64,000 nt of DNA, taken from positions 248,001-312,000 of the forward strand of contig NC_018940.1 of assembly GCF_000304475.1 (NCBI RefSeq), read 5' to 3'. The position numbers and the translations under genes were made by a program. Shown one piece after another: positions 20,388-31,400 of this stretch. This stretch comes from Kazachstania africana CBS 2517 (taxonomy: Eukaryota > Ascomycota > Saccharomycetes > Saccharomycetales > Saccharomycetaceae). The notes under the pieces were generated by a model, which saw only the letters and a list, made by a program, of their open reading frames with translations, had not been told where the DNA came from and did not search any database. Numbering within the stretch: position 1 is the first letter of the stretch; every line of letters begins with the position of its first letter.

Positions 20388-22607
20388 ATGAACCTGCTTT
20401 GGCGTTCTGCATCTAACAAACCTAAAGAAAGGAGGTATAGCAACCACGAGGGAAAAAATGACAGGAAGAATGAAGATAAATCGACCTCCAAAACGGCTTA
20501 CGTATTCTCTGAGTTCCCAAGAATTATAGAACGACGTTTCGGAGAAAGTTTGGGGTATAGAACACATTTGCTTAATGATTTGATAGCTAACGATCAATTA
20601 GGTTTAGGTCCACCGGATCTGGTTCATACTACTCTCTATGACAGATTTCATAAGGAAGAAGTAGGTGAGTATTTTTACATCACTGGTGTCGATGTATCAA
20701 GCTGCTCAATGCCTTTAGCATTACTTAGAATGTTGAAACTAGGTCAAGAACAATACCATGAACCAGGTAATGTATCCACTTATTGCTGCACGAATATTTT
20801 CAGTAAGCTTGATATAAGAATTAGGTACGAACTCGACAACACGTTCCAAGTTAGCGCGATAGACTGTCATGAGGGGACCACAATAGTTCAACTGACCGAT
20901 CCAATATGGGAGGAGACGTTTGTAAGCTGTTGTATGAGAAGCTTACTAACAAATACTGATGTTGAAAGAAAATTGCCGGGATTAGTTGAATATCCTTTAG
21001 CCATTCAAAGTGCAGGTAATACAAATTCGAAAAGAGTTGTATCAACGCTCTGTAAATTTCTGCCTAGAGCAATAGATTCCGGTTGGGATAGTACCCGTAG
21101 TATTCATCCTACAATACTTCAAAACTATTTGATGGAATCTTTGCTTCTTTTCCTATCTATAACGCCAAATCTTGTTGATTTTGCAATAGAGACCTTGAAT
21201 ACTCTGATCAAGACTGATCCTTTAAATAAATTATATTACAAGATTGGGATTATTGCTATCCTCGAACAAAGTGGAGAGAAGGATTTAGAATTAATCAAGA
21301 GATTACATGAAACCCTTGAACCACTTTTATCTATTTTGGATACTCTAGAACCTCGCGATTCTAATTCATTCCAGTTGCTCAATTGCATTTCGATATTGCT
21401 AGATCTTCAAGCAAAATTTTTAATAAGAAGGAATGATTTTGAGTTGGCCTTATCAGTTGCGATTACATCAACCGAGTTATCTTTGGACTCTTTTGAATGC
21501 TGGTATTATCTTGCTAAATGTTACATCAATCTCGGAGAATTTGATAAGGCACTAGGTGCTATTAATTCAATGCCAAATTTACCCGCGGTAGATAATATAA
21601 AGAAGAAAATTTTGAATGAGACTGTATTGTATGATTTCTATAAGAGACCTTTGGGTCGTAGTAGGGAGTTAAATGAACTGGATTCCAGAGAATTCTATAA
21701 CCTTGGCAGCACGATGAAAAAATGGAGGGAAAGTGACTTGAAGAGTATGGTATTTGGTAGAATTTTGATGACCAATGAATCCGGCAGAGGTCGTATCAAA
21801 CATATCTGGGATGAAGTCTGTATGGATTTAGGACCTATATATGGGCATCAAGCCTGTAATTTGTTAAACTTTGTGTCATCACAGGAGGTAAAGTCTATTA
21901 ATGACGTGAATCTGTTAGCCAGAAATACCATTGCAAAGCAATATAGCTGGTTTGAATCGCGGGTTTGTGAGCTGTTGATGAATATAATATCCAAAATTGG
22001 ATGGAATGAGCTATTACAATTGAGATCGGAGGTCTTTGTAATGGAAAGCGAATATTCGAATGAAAAAACGCTTTCTAGCACTGCTAACAAAGATATACCA
22101 CTCAATGTGAGGAAAAAAAGAGTTTGTGAAAGATGGTTGGATCAACTTTTCCTGGACTTATACGAAGATCTCAAAATAAGTAGTATCAATTTAGAAAATA
22201 AAGAAGAAAAGCTGAGCGGATTAGAATGGGAACTATTGGGATTAACTTTACTTAGAACGTGGCATTTGCAAGATGCAAAAGCCTGTCTACAGACAAGCAT
22301 AATGGCAAGATTTGACCCCGTTAGTTGTCAAAAACTCCTAGAACTATTTCTTAGAAAAGATACCGCCGAATTGCACGTTACAGAACTAGATCTCGTTCTC
22401 GAATTGGTCGTCCAAAAAATATCGTACGACTGCAGATTTTATGATGCATTCCAAGTAACGAATCTGCAGGTTTTGATCAAACTGTGCAGTCAAACTGGTG
22501 TTGATGTGTTGAAAAGCCGAGTCGCCTCCTTATCATTTATCGAGGATGGAGTCATGACAATGATAGATGCATTATTAAACTGGATTTCAACGACTATAAA
22601 AGAATAA
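20388..22607 (+). CDS. CHS6: Exomer cargo adaptor, ChAPs family
   Basis: A 739-residue protein (S. cerevisiae Chs6 is 746) starting MNLLWRS, with family blocks such as ERRFGESLGYRTHLLNDLI, GEYFYITGVDVS, LPRAIDSGWDSTRSI and SGLEWELLGLTLLRTWHLQD. TPR-like helices occupy the middle. Known role: Chs5-Arf1-binding proteins form exomer at the trans-Golgi and sort chitin synthase Chs3 and Fus1 to the cell surface. The paralogue is Bch2. Synteny with SAP185 and PHS1 on the chromosome X side favours CHS6. Start ATG at 20388. Confidence 0.9.
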   Translation: MNLLWRSASNKPKERRYSNHEGKNDRKNEDKSTSKTAYVFSEFPRIIERRFGESLGYRTHLLNDLIANDQLGLGPPDLVHTTLYDRFHKEEVGEYFYITGVDVSSCSMPLALLRMLKLGQEQYHEPGNVSTYCCTNIFSKLDIRIRYELDNTFQVSAIDCHEGTTIVQLTDPIWEETFVSCCMRSLLTNTDVERKLPGLVEYPLAIQSAGNTNSKRVVSTLCKFLPRAIDSGWDSTRSIHPTILQNYLMESLLLFLSITPNLVDFAIETLNTLIKTDPLNKLYYKIGIIAILEQSGEKDLELIKRLHETLEPLLSILDTLEPRDSNSFQLLNCISILLDLQAKFLIRRNDFELALSVAITSTELSLDSFECWYYLAKCYINLGEFDKALGAINSMPNLPAVDNIKKKILNETVLYDFYKRPLGRSRELNELDSREFYNLGSTMKKWRESDLKSMVFGRILMTNESGRGRIKHIWDEVCMDLGPIYGHQACNLLNFVSSQEVKSINDVNLLARNTIAKQYSWFESRVCELLMNIISKIGWNELLQLRSEVFVMESEYSNEKTLSSTANKDIPLNVRKKRVCERWLDQLFLDLYEDLKISSINLENKEEKLSGLEWELLGLTLLRTWHLQDAKACLQTSIMARFDPVSCQKLLELFLRKDTAELHVTELDLVLELVVQKISYDCRFYDAFQVTNLQVLIKLCSQTGVDVLKSRVASLSFIEDGVMTMIDALLNWISTTIKE

Positions 22608-23169
22608 AAAAGACAAACTTTGAAGCAAAATAAATAAATAACATATAAAAAGCATGAAACATTATCCTCAACCCTGGATATACATGGACCAATTACTCTT
22701 CTTCCTTGTCATATGTACTCTTAGCATCCATGACCGTACTAGTCTTTTTTATTGGACCCGGGTAATGAATCATTGACAAAATTTTCATTGATCTTCTCAA
22801 TCAAAGCGAAAAATACAGCATTAAGATTATCGGAAACGGTGTAGCTAAAATTTGAAATTTTGGTAGGGCATCGATCAGCTTAAAATCTGAATAAAGGTTT
22901 TTAACGTCCGCTTCTGATAACTCAGAACAGTTTTAAAGAGGTAATAATATAACATTTTAGACATTTATACTAATCCTTAGTATTTATATTTTCCTCTCAC
23001 GGGTTGATTTTAGCTACCTGATCGTATTTGTATTGGAATATCACTAGATATATTTAGTAAGGTGGCCTTCATAATATTAAAAAAAGTCAAAGTTACTTTG
23101 TGAAGTTATTTTGGATAACACTTTAAATAGGACAGTTTTTTATTGATTGGTGCTATTACAAAAAATAGT
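22608..23169. other. CHS6-SAP185 intergenic region
   Basis: A 562 bp gap between two plus-strand genes. S. cerevisiae has no gene here. It contains the broken minus-strand coding-like stretch described separately and an 11/11 match to the S. cerevisiae ARS consensus at 22982-22992, which is common by chance in AT-rich DNA. The remainder is the presumed SAP185 promoter. Confidence 0.5.
22693..22964 (-). pseudogene. Possible small gene with broken reading frame, unknown family
   Basis: The CHS6-SAP185 gap (22608-23169) contains, on the minus strand, protein-like segments spread over three frames. An ATG at 22964 (MSKMLYYYLFKT) is followed by SELSEADVKNLYSDFKLIDA in a second frame, then ISNFSYTVSDNLNAVFFALI and a hydrophilic stretch in a third. 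It returns to a frame ending TSTVMDAKSTYDKEEE with stop at 22693. Each switch falls at or near a short A-run on the coding strand (about 22931-22934, 22858-22861 and 22745-22750), and one base per run would join about 90 codons. This may be a decaying gene, sequencing indels or chance. I do not recognise the family. Confidence 0.3.
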
Positions 23170-26100
23170 ATGTCTGGATCGTTTTGGAAATTTGGACGAG
23201 ATTACTCATCAGAATCGCAATTCTCAAGGATCCTCAATAGAGCTTTCATAAAGAATGAAGACAAGGAAGGAATAACGGGTGAAATCATTTATGGTGAAAC
23301 GGAACATAGTTCAAGCGATTCTGACATGGAGCGTGACGATGAAGATAGACCTGACGTGCAATTGCCTGAAGACGAAGAAGGATTCAAGGATTACGTTCCA
23401 AATCTAAATGTCCTAAGTGAGTTGTTGGATGATGAAGAGCTATACACAGAACTTATGTGCTCTAATTTTAAGCTTTTAATGTATTTGAAATATCCCACAG
23501 TTCTGTCAAGACTGATCGATTATGTAATCGTCGACCATACTACTACTCACGAAGGTGAAAATGCGGATGACAGTGATGAAGAAGATGAAGAAATGATAAC
23601 GGATGACCAGCATGTAGATACTATGAGGGAAGGTTCCGATTCCGATATCAGGTCCTCAGATTTGGATGCTGACCCACTTACTGAAACTGAGGATCAGATT
23701 GAGGTAAGAAGAGCTCAAATGGCTGCTGAAGTTTTGTCCGCTGACATATGGTCCATTTCATCAGCTATAATTGATAGCCCTGAGTTACTGGAGAAACTTT
23801 GGTCAGTGACGAACAACATGGGTGTAATTGCAATCGACATATCAACATATTTCATGAAAATTAACGAGCGACTTTTAGATATGGACATGAACGGCATGAT
23901 AAAATTTATTGTATCACAGGATGATTTAGTTGATAAATTTATTGCTCACATAGATGATCCACCGCTAATTGATTTTCTATTGAAAGTTATTTCTACTGAT
24001 AAACCTGATTCTCCGAACGGAATAATACAAGAGCTTAAATCTCAAGCCTTAATTCCAAAATTGATCGACCTTTTATCTCCAGAGAATGACGCATCATTAC
24101 AATGCGCATCTGCTGATTTCTTAAAAGCTTTAATTGCAATAAGTGGTAACTGCATAGATGAGGTATCATCAGGTATTGGCCCAAATGAACTCACAAGGCA
24201 ACTAGCATCTACAGAAATAATGGAGCGTGTGGTTATGATTATGCTAAATGGTGGTACTTCTCTAAGTAATGGTGTCGGAATTATCATTGAATTAATTAGA
24301 AAGAATAACTCAGATTATGATTTCGTACAGGTTATGTACACAACTTTAGAGACACACCCACCAAACGATAGAGACCCAATATACTTAGGATTTATGCTAA
24401 GATTGTTTGCCAAACATATGGCCGATTTCAATAATATACTCATTGAAACTACACTGCCGATTTTAGAAACTTCATTTGGCAGGGTTGAACCTCTGGGGTT
24501 TGAAAGGTTCAAAATCTGTGAGTTGGTCGCTGAATTATTACATTGCTCTAATATGAGCTTACTTAATGAAAGAAGAGGTGAGGCCATTATTCTTGAACGA
24601 GATGCAGCTAGGCAGAGGTTGCTTAGCGAAAAAGAAACAGCTTTATCTAATGAATCTTTCAACGAGATACCGGTGCCATCTGAAGGTGAGGATGTTACTA
24701 ATAAATTGAATTCTTTACAGTTGGAAGGAAGTCAAGCCGGATCACCTGCCGAGACTGGCAGAAACTTTATAGAAGGGGAGGAATTCACTGGAGCAGATGA
24801 GGATATATCTGACTCTGACGAAATGGAAAGGAGTTTATGCAATGACCCTGTTGTTGGTGATTTGTTAAAGATCTCACTTCTCAATACTCAGATAATTACT
24901 ACTATTCTCGAGATGTTTTTCCATTTTGTATGGAATAACTTTTTACATAATGTCGTATTTGATATTGTGCAACAGATATTCAATGGACCTTTAAAAACAG
25001 GTTATAATCGGTTTTTACTGAAAAATTTACTGGATGAAGCTGAAATAACAAAGTTGATCATTGAAGGAGAAAAAGAATCTTTGAAGGAAGAACGAGAGAA
25101 TAATTTAAGATTAGGTTATATGGGTCATTTGACGTTAATCTCTGAAGAAATTGTTAAATTTGCCGCATACATTGATGAAATGAAGATTTCGTTCACAACG
25201 TCGACAATCCACAACCGCTTGAATGAAAATGAATGGAAAGAATATGTGGAAACCACCTTAACAGAAACAAGAGAAAAATACGATCTTGTACTGGGAGAAA
25301 CAATAAACGATGGCGATGAAGAGGAAGAAGAAAATGAGTATGATGATGTTGACTACGGTTTTGAGGAAATGTTTGCCAAGAATTCTCAAGCTGAGGAGGA
25401 AGGAGAAGAAGAGGAAGCTGATGATGTTAATCACAGCAAGTATGATGTCGGTAATCAAGAGAAGGAAGAAGGTGACGATTTCAATGGATATAGTCACTCA
25501 CAAATAGATGGATATTATGAATATATCGATAGCAATGGATCAAAAACAATGTTATACAGCTCGACCATTGAATACAATAACGCCGAATCCGAAGCTTACA
25601 ACGAATATGATGATGGCGATGAAGAAAACGATGAAAATTTTGGTGCGTACATCTCTACACAACCTAGTTCAAGTTTCAAAGATAGCGACAGAAGGCCGAA
25701 GAGGCACAGTGAAAATGGTAAGGCCATAGATTCTGATGAAGACGAAGATGACTGGGATTCAGCTCCAGAATCTTTTTTATTAAACACAGTACGAAGGAAT
25801 AATGGTAACGCTTCTGGCGACCTACACGACGTGAAAGTATTTCAGCATCAATTTGCACTAGAAAGCCTTGAAAATGATGATAGAGGTGGGGATTCAGGCG
25901 ATCAAGAAACGCCATATGCACATCTTGTGTACTCATCAAATCCCACTTCACATTACGCCGGCTCAAAAAGTGACGAATATGCAACTATTTTATCACATAA
26001 AGGTGATGATGATGATGGTGATGATGATGAAGAAGAAGAAGAGGAAGTGGAAGAAGAAGAAGAAGAAGAAGAAGAAGAAGAAGATAAGATGAGCGATAAT

Positions 26101-26259
26101 AGTGATGATGACTCATCAGATGAAGAAAGAAACACTGTTAGTCCTAAATACAAATTATGCCGAACTACCAGTAAAGAAAACTTATCATGGGATGATGACG
26201 ACGACTATGATGATGAACAATTAGTGGGTCGTAGTGAAGGCAAACAAACTAGTCATTAG
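23170..26259 (+). CDS. SAP185: Sit4-associated phosphatase regulatory subunit (SAPS family)
   Basis: A 1029-residue protein starting MSGSFWKFGRDYSSESQFSR, the conserved N-terminus of Sap185/Sap190. The SAPS region runs to about residue 620 (ELMCSNFKLLMYLKYPTVL; EVLSADIWSISSAIIDSPELL; LHCSNMSLLNERRGE; HNVVFDIVQQIFNG). The last ~300 residues are strongly acidic with Glu and Asp runs. Known role: binds the PP6-type phosphatase Sit4 and is needed for G1 progression and TOR-linked signalling. The ATG at 23170 is the family start. Position between CHS6 and PHS1 suggests SAP185 over the paralogue SAP190, though length does not discriminate. Confidence 0.9.
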   Translation: MSGSFWKFGRDYSSESQFSRILNRAFIKNEDKEGITGEIIYGETEHSSSDSDMERDDEDRPDVQLPEDEEGFKDYVPNLNVLSELLDDEELYTELMCSNFKLLMYLKYPTVLSRLIDYVIVDHTTTHEGENADDSDEEDEEMITDDQHVDTMREGSDSDIRSSDLDADPLTETEDQIEVRRAQMAAEVLSADIWSISSAIIDSPELLEKLWSVTNNMGVIAIDISTYFMKINERLLDMDMNGMIKFIVSQDDLVDKFIAHIDDPPLIDFLLKVISTDKPDSPNGIIQELKSQALIPKLIDLLSPENDASLQCASADFLKALIAISGNCIDEVSSGIGPNELTRQLASTEIMERVVMIMLNGGTSLSNGVGIIIELIRKNNSDYDFVQVMYTTLETHPPNDRDPIYLGFMLRLFAKHMADFNNILIETTLPILETSFGRVEPLGFERFKICELVAELLHCSNMSLLNERRGEAIILERDAARQRLLSEKETALSNESFNEIPVPSEGEDVTNKLNSLQLEGSQAGSPAETGRNFIEGEEFTGADEDISDSDEMERSLCNDPVVGDLLKISLLNTQIITTILEMFFHFVWNNFLHNVVFDIVQQIFNGPLKTGYNRFLLKNLLDEAEITKLIIEGEKESLKEERENNLRLGYMGHLTLISEEIVKFAAYIDEMKISFTTSTIHNRLNENEWKEYVETTLTETREKYDLVLGETINDGDEEEEENEYDDVDYGFEEMFAKNSQAEEEGEEEEADDVNHSKYDVGNQEKEEGDDFNGYSHSQIDGYYEYIDSNGSKTMLYSSTIEYNNAESEAYNEYDDGDEENDENFGAYISTQPSSSFKDSDRRPKRHSENGKAIDSDEDEDDWDSAPESFLLNTVRRNNGNASGDLHDVKVFQHQFALESLENDDRGGDSGDQETPYAHLVYSSNPTSHYAGSKSDEYATILSHKGDDDDGDDDEEEEEEVEEEEEEEEEEEDKMSDNSDDDSSDEERNTVSPKYKLCRTTSKENLSWDDDDDYDDEQLVGRSEGKQTSH
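26026..26091. repeat. GAT/GAA codon repeat in the SAP185 tail
   Basis: GAT then GAA trinucleotide runs encode Asp and Glu stretches near the C-terminus of Sap185. The tract is length-variable in principle. The reverse strand reads as a poly-Ser frame that is not a gene. Confidence 0.85.
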
Positions 26260-26675
26260 AGGTTTTAGATACCCCATTTCTTTGTTCAGTGGCAGGCATC
26301 TGGAATTCCAACATAATAAGCTCCTGAAAGAGGTTGTGAATTATTTATTGTTTTCTGGTTGTATTAATACATCTTTCAATGGCATACACGTCAGTTATTA
26401 TTACAAGACATATGTAGGATATACTAGTATATAATCATGTGTTTTTTAGAATACTACAATAACTACATTTAGTGTACTATATGTAAGTTTTGGTATTTTC
26501 TTGAACTGTGTGTGTCGTAAACGTCTAAAGAAATTGATAGCGAGATCAGAACATGCATCTTTTTTTTTCATGAAGTGTAACAGTGAAAATTAAAGAACAA
26601 AGAGACAAAGTTAACTTACAATATCCAAAACAGAATCGGGTAATTAGGATTTGTATAGTGCTTAAGTGATTCAGA
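26260..26675 (+). other. SAP185-PHS1 intergenic region
   Basis: A 416 bp AT-rich spacer with the SAP185 3' end and PHS1 promoter. No RNA gene or extra coding sequence was recognised. Confidence 0.5.
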
Positions 26676-27326
26676 ATGGCCCAAAGTAAATGTACTCGCA
26701 CAGGGTTAGCTCTGTATAATCTGATCTCTGCTGTAGGCTGGGCATTTATATTTTATCAAGTTGTAAGAACCTATCCGATGGTGGGGCAACCAGCCTTTTT
26801 TGACGTTACAAAGAACATCGTCACCTTTGTGCAATGTGGTGCCTTAATTGAGATCATAAACTCTCTATTTGGCATCGTTAGATCTCCAATCGTTACGACT
26901 GCTGCCCAAGTTCTTTCAAGATTGTTAGTGGTCATTGGTATCTTCCAACTATTACCAGAGACACCAGCTGCTCATTCCATTTCTTATATCACTCTACTAC
27001 TAGCTTGGTCCACAACTGAAGTTGTAAGATACTTATTCTATTTCTTCACTTTATGCAGAAAAGATGGTCCACCAAAAGTTTTATTACTATTAAGATATAA
27101 CTTGTTCTGGGTCCTATATCCAACTGGTGTTGCTAGTGAATTGTCGATCATTTACTCTGCACTACCAATTGCTGAGCGCGTTTACGGACCTTTATACAAG
27201 TACGTTTTGGTCGGTTCCATGTTGACCTACATCCCAGGACTCCCAATGCTATTCATGCACATGGTTGCTCAAAGGAGAAAAGTAATGAAGTCTCTCAAAG
27301 AAAATCCAGCTAAGAAGACCAATTAG
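26676..27326 (+). CDS. PHS1: Very-long-chain 3-hydroxyacyl-CoA dehydratase
   Basis: A 216-residue multi-pass membrane protein of the PTPLA/HACD family (217 in S. cerevisiae). Catalytic Tyr148 and Glu155 sit in YNLFWVLYPTGVASE, matching S. cerevisiae Tyr149 and Glu156. The C-terminus AKKTN has lysines near the end, as in ER-retained proteins. Known role: the third step of very-long-chain fatty acid elongation in the ER, dehydrating 3-hydroxyacyl-CoA for sphingolipid synthesis. It is essential in S. cerevisiae. The start ATG at 26676 matches the family N-terminus. Confidence 0.96.
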   Translation: MAQSKCTRTGLALYNLISAVGWAFIFYQVVRTYPMVGQPAFFDVTKNIVTFVQCGALIEIINSLFGIVRSPIVTTAAQVLSRLLVVIGIFQLLPETPAAHSISYITLLLAWSTTEVVRYLFYFFTLCRKDGPPKVLLLLRYNLFWVLYPTGVASELSIIYSALPIAERVYGPLYKYVLVGSMLTYIPGLPMLFMHMVAQRRKVMKSLKENPAKKTN

Positions 27327-27673
27327 AAAGGCACATATTCAAATTGTGTTTTCATATATACAGAAATATAGTCCGGCAACTTCGAATCTAGACGTTCTTT
27401 AAAAACAGTCACCTAATTTTATCGTGAGCTACATACTAAATACCATTCACAAGCAGTAACGTCCTGCCAAACTTTCATCTAGCTGCTACTGTCTTTCGCC
27501 AAACATATACATCATATTCTCCATGTAGCTCCACATGTTACCCTGCACATGATATTGAATTGGATATAAAGGAATCTTTAGCTCAGTAAGATATAATATG
27601 TTACGGACTATTGAAGAAAGAATCCCCATTGCAAAGGCAATAATCATCACTGTGCCAAATTGAAGATCTATAT
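27327..27673. other. PHS1-MRPL49 intergenic region
   Basis: A 347 bp spacer holding the PHS1 3' flank and MRPL49 promoter. On the minus strand, an ATG at 27647 opens 53 codons to a stop at 27486, predicting a hydrophobic segment ([14 protein letters not shown]) followed by an amphipathic Met/Tyr-rich tail. No family was recognised, so it is noted as a candidate only. Confidence 0.4.
27486..27647 (-). CDS. Candidate 53-residue membrane microprotein (hypothetical)
   Basis: A small frame starting with ATG at 27647, head to head with MRPL49 (26 bp between start codons). It encodes a short membrane-like segment near the N-terminus, then [16 protein letters not shown] and a Met-rich end (FGERQ). 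S. cerevisiae has no annotated gene at this place to my knowledge. The frame stays open upstream into MRPL49 without another ATG. Chance is a real alternative in AT-rich DNA. Confidence 0.15.
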   Translation of the reverse strand: MIIAFAMGILSSIVRNILYLTELKIPLYPIQYHVQGNMWSYMENMMYMFGERQ

Positions 27674-28186
27674 ATGATATTACTGAACCCAGGTATTTTG
27701 AAAGGACCAAAAACTTTGCTCGTCTCTCCTTTTGCCAAGTATTTTTGTAAAAGGAACGGTATCGTTCGCCACATTTCTAATGAAACCTCAATATTACGTA
27801 CAGACTCAAGTGCATCCCAACAAAAGAAGATAGATACGACACCTTTAAAGCTGTCCAATGAATTATATGCCATTTTCAGGATCCATAACAGACCTTACGT
27901 AGTGACAAAGGGCGATAAAGTAATATTGCCTTTCAAAATGAAGCAAGCTGACGTAGGAGACACGTTACACCTGACTGATGTGATAACACTTGGCTCGCGA
28001 AATTACAAAATGGTTGAATACCCAATTGATCGTTCATTATATACCTTAACTGCTACTGTGTTGGAGAAAACCAAACGGAAATTTCATATAAGAGAAGTGA
28101 CGAAACGAAGAAATAGAAGAGTCCGTCACGCCAAGAGCAAAGGAGATTTAACTGTAATTAGAATCAGTGAATTGAAAGTACATTAA
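27674..28186 (+). CDS. MRPL49: Mitochondrial large-subunit ribosomal protein bL21m
   Basis: A 170-residue protein (161 in S. cerevisiae) with a basic mitochondrial N-terminus. The bL21 fold covers about residues 60-165: [39 protein letters not shown], and the basic [15 protein letters not shown] near the end. Known role: part of the mitochondrial 54S subunit. It lies between PHS1 and BCK1 as on chromosome X. Start ATG at 27674. Confidence 0.95.
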   Translation: MILLNPGILKGPKTLLVSPFAKYFCKRNGIVRHISNETSILRTDSSASQQKKIDTTPLKLSNELYAIFRIHNRPYVVTKGDKVILPFKMKQADVGDTLHLTDVITLGSRNYKMVEYPIDRSLYTLTATVLEKTKRKFHIREVTKRRNRRVRHAKSKGDLTVIRISELKVH

Positions 28187-28453
28187 TAGTGGAAACTAAT
28201 ACTTGTAAATAGCCTTAACATTCCTATTAAATTTTGTATTCAAAATTGATATATAAATAAAATATTCAGTGTAATGTACGATGATCATTTTTGCGATATT
28301 ACGAAAAAAAAAATAAAATAAAAATAAAACATCGAGTAATTTGAAATAATAATGGGCTGTTGATTTAATGATCAAATCTCATAAGGAACCTAGACATTTC
28401 ACGACAAAATTCTTGACTCAAAAGGTATAGAAAATAGGAAGAGAGAGCAGGAT

Positions 28454-31400
28454 ATGCCCTTCCTCAAAAAGATCACACATTCACATTCCCGTTCTGGGTC
28501 CGGCTCATCCATAAAAACCGGCTCTGGATTAGCGTCCTCTGCTAGTTCAAGCAAGCAATCTAGTAGGTCACGGAAGCAGTTATCCACAGATTCAAGGGGT
28601 TCACATGTATCTTCTAGTTCCGTTCAACATAGCATTTCAGAAGCCGATACCAGGACAAGAAATAGTAGAAGTGCAATATTGGATGATTTAGCGGTATATA
28701 CGCTGGAGTCTACACAGTCGCCCATTCAAGTAAATACGCCAACCATGTCCACTGTAAGCGAGCCTGCGGCAGGTGGCTCAAGGAAGTCATCTGGCGATAC
28801 CAGCACCAATAGCTTGTCGTTCGAGAAACTCATATTGTCATGGGATTCAACAGATCCTGAAGAATGGACAGCTCAAAGAATTGCATCATGGTTGAAATTT
28901 CATGAATTCCCGGAAACATGGATAGCTTGTTTCAGGCGATATCAATTAGAAGGCAATAGATTTCTGAAGTTATTAGCTCGTGAGAACTTTGCCCTGTATG
29001 AAAAGTATCTTCCTGAATCTAAAAGTGCATCATATGAAAGATTTCAAGATCTTTTGAAACAAACTTTGACAAAAAGTGTTAATTACAACCATATAAGGCA
29101 AAAAAGTTTGGATAGGACAAAAGAATCAAGAAGCTCAAGTGAATCAATTAAATCCAGATACAAGACAGAAAAGTCCAAAGAAGAGGTAGGAGGTTCCAGA
29201 TCGGCATCTGAGTCTATACTAACACCAACTAAGACACCTATTAGCAAGAATGATGAAAAAGCCAAAATTAGAACTCATCAAAAAGCAAAAAGCGCTAGTT
29301 CTTTGTATAGAAGAAGTTTTATATCACTCAGGGGATCGCTATCCAATTCCTCAGGAAACAAAAGCCCTTCATCCAACATCAAACTCAAGATTCCATCCAG
29401 GCCTCCATCTATTGTAGAAACAAGTAGTGCTACTACTAAATCAATTACTCCTCCCGTATCACCATCTTATCCTCAACTGTTCAAGAAGCACCAGAAGAGT
29501 AGTTCTTCGGAATCATCTCTTCTAAATTCCATTCGTGGAACATCACACAATAGCAATGCAATATCACCAATTGCTGCGATGGATGAACCTCCAGAGAAAC
29601 GCGCATTTCAAACATCTAAGAATCATTCTACTGAAAGCTTACCAAAGTCCTCCAAAGGCAACAATTCTGACGTGTCTTCCCCATTTAAGCAACTCACACA
29701 CGAGGATAGAGAGACCTTATGGAGCAAAATAAGGAGAAGAAGCCAATTCTCCTCTCCACAATCCAATCTAACTATAGCACCACCTCCACTATCATCGTCG
29801 CCATCAAGTACCAGAACTTTAACTCCGACAACGACGAACAATGCCAGCTCACCTAAAACTGATGTGCTAAAGATTAAGCTTCCGAAAAATGTAACACATA
29901 CGATAAGTGATAATATGGAATCTCCCATAAGTAGAACAGCCCTGGAAAAAAGATTCCTTCCCAGTAGACAGGTAAAAAATGAGCTTTACATTTTGGTGAC
30001 AAAAGACAATAAATCATATATTCCGGTGAAAATCGAAAGTATAAAAACTAGTAAAGAGTGCAAAGATCTTTTTTCTAATTCATTAGGAATCAATCACGAC
30101 AATATCTCAATCCAAATGACCGACTATCGTTCAACACCTGGTTCTCCATTGACTGACGATCTTCTTGACACACTAGTGGGCAACCTGTTCACTGGAACGA
30201 CACTAAAATTTTTCGTGAAAGATCTGAGCTCAGCACCACAACGGACGAGGGCAAGCACTACAATAAGCGAACTACATCCCTCTTTGAGGCCGAAAAGAAG
30301 TAAAAACTCGGTCCGATCTAGAGCAAGTAGTATGGCGGCCGACGAAGTATCGATCGTGACATCATCATCGGATATAACCTCTTTTGACGAGCATGGTGTA
30401 GGACGTAGATATCCACAAACACCTAGCTATTTATATGATACCAATGAAGGCGAGGAACTTAATTATTGGAATGTCAAAGATCATGTACCAGATGATATAA
30501 AAGCTATAAATAAACCTCTTCCTGTTCTCAATCTATCACTTCCAGATAAAGCCCACAAAACACTCACACCAAAACCTTCCCAGGGCTCTTTTCAAATATT
30601 TAGGAAAGAAGAGGCTAGTGAGATCGATTTTAACAAGCGACGTGAATCCCCATACGTAAAGCCCGAATTAGCACCGAAAAGAGAGGCACCAAAAGCGCCT
30701 ATAACTATCTCACCTCAAAGGAACCGTTCCATGTCGATGGGTGCTGCACCAAAATTGAGAAGGTCGAACACAAAAGTAAGCCGCAAACAATTAACTAAGC
30801 CGCTTCCTCCTTTAATGGTTATTTCAAGTAAAAATTCTAACCAGTCAACAGATAGTATAGTGAGCTCTTACACTCCTGGTTCAACTCAAGTACTTGTCCC
30901 ACAGCCATATAAAGGAGCTAACGAGGTATTACGAAAAAGAACATCGGAGGACAGTCTGAATCCTGTTTCCAACTTCATTATGAAACAAAAAATTAACAGA
31001 TCAACATCCAATGCTTCAGTAACGAATTCCATTTATAGTTCACCCTCTCCCTTGCTAAAAAGGGGGAGTTCCAGGAGGATAGTATCATCAAGTTCTGCAG
31101 CAGACGTATTTGAAGAAAATGACATTACTTTTGCTGATGCACCTGCCCTACCAGATAATGACGATTATAGCAGTGATTCTTCTGATGATATAATATGGTC
31201 AACAACGAAACCAAAGGGACAGCAAAGATCTGGTAGCAAAGAAACATTTAAGCCTGATGGTAATCAAAGCGATGTAATATCAGCACCATTAGAATCAAAT
31301 GCAGCTGATAATATAGAACGCAAAATGACACTACGGCCTTCACCTGAAGTAGTTTATCAAAATCTAGAGAAATTTTTCCCTCGAGCAAATCTGGATAAGC

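Noticed and set aside
22982..22992. Perfect match to the S. cerevisiae ARS consensus
   Set aside because: Eleven-base AT matches are frequent by chance in such DNA (another is at 52644-52654), and the consensus may differ in this species.
26234..26434. 66-codon plus-strand frame overlapping the end of SAP185
   Set aside because: It starts inside SAP185 in another frame and shows no recognisable domain.
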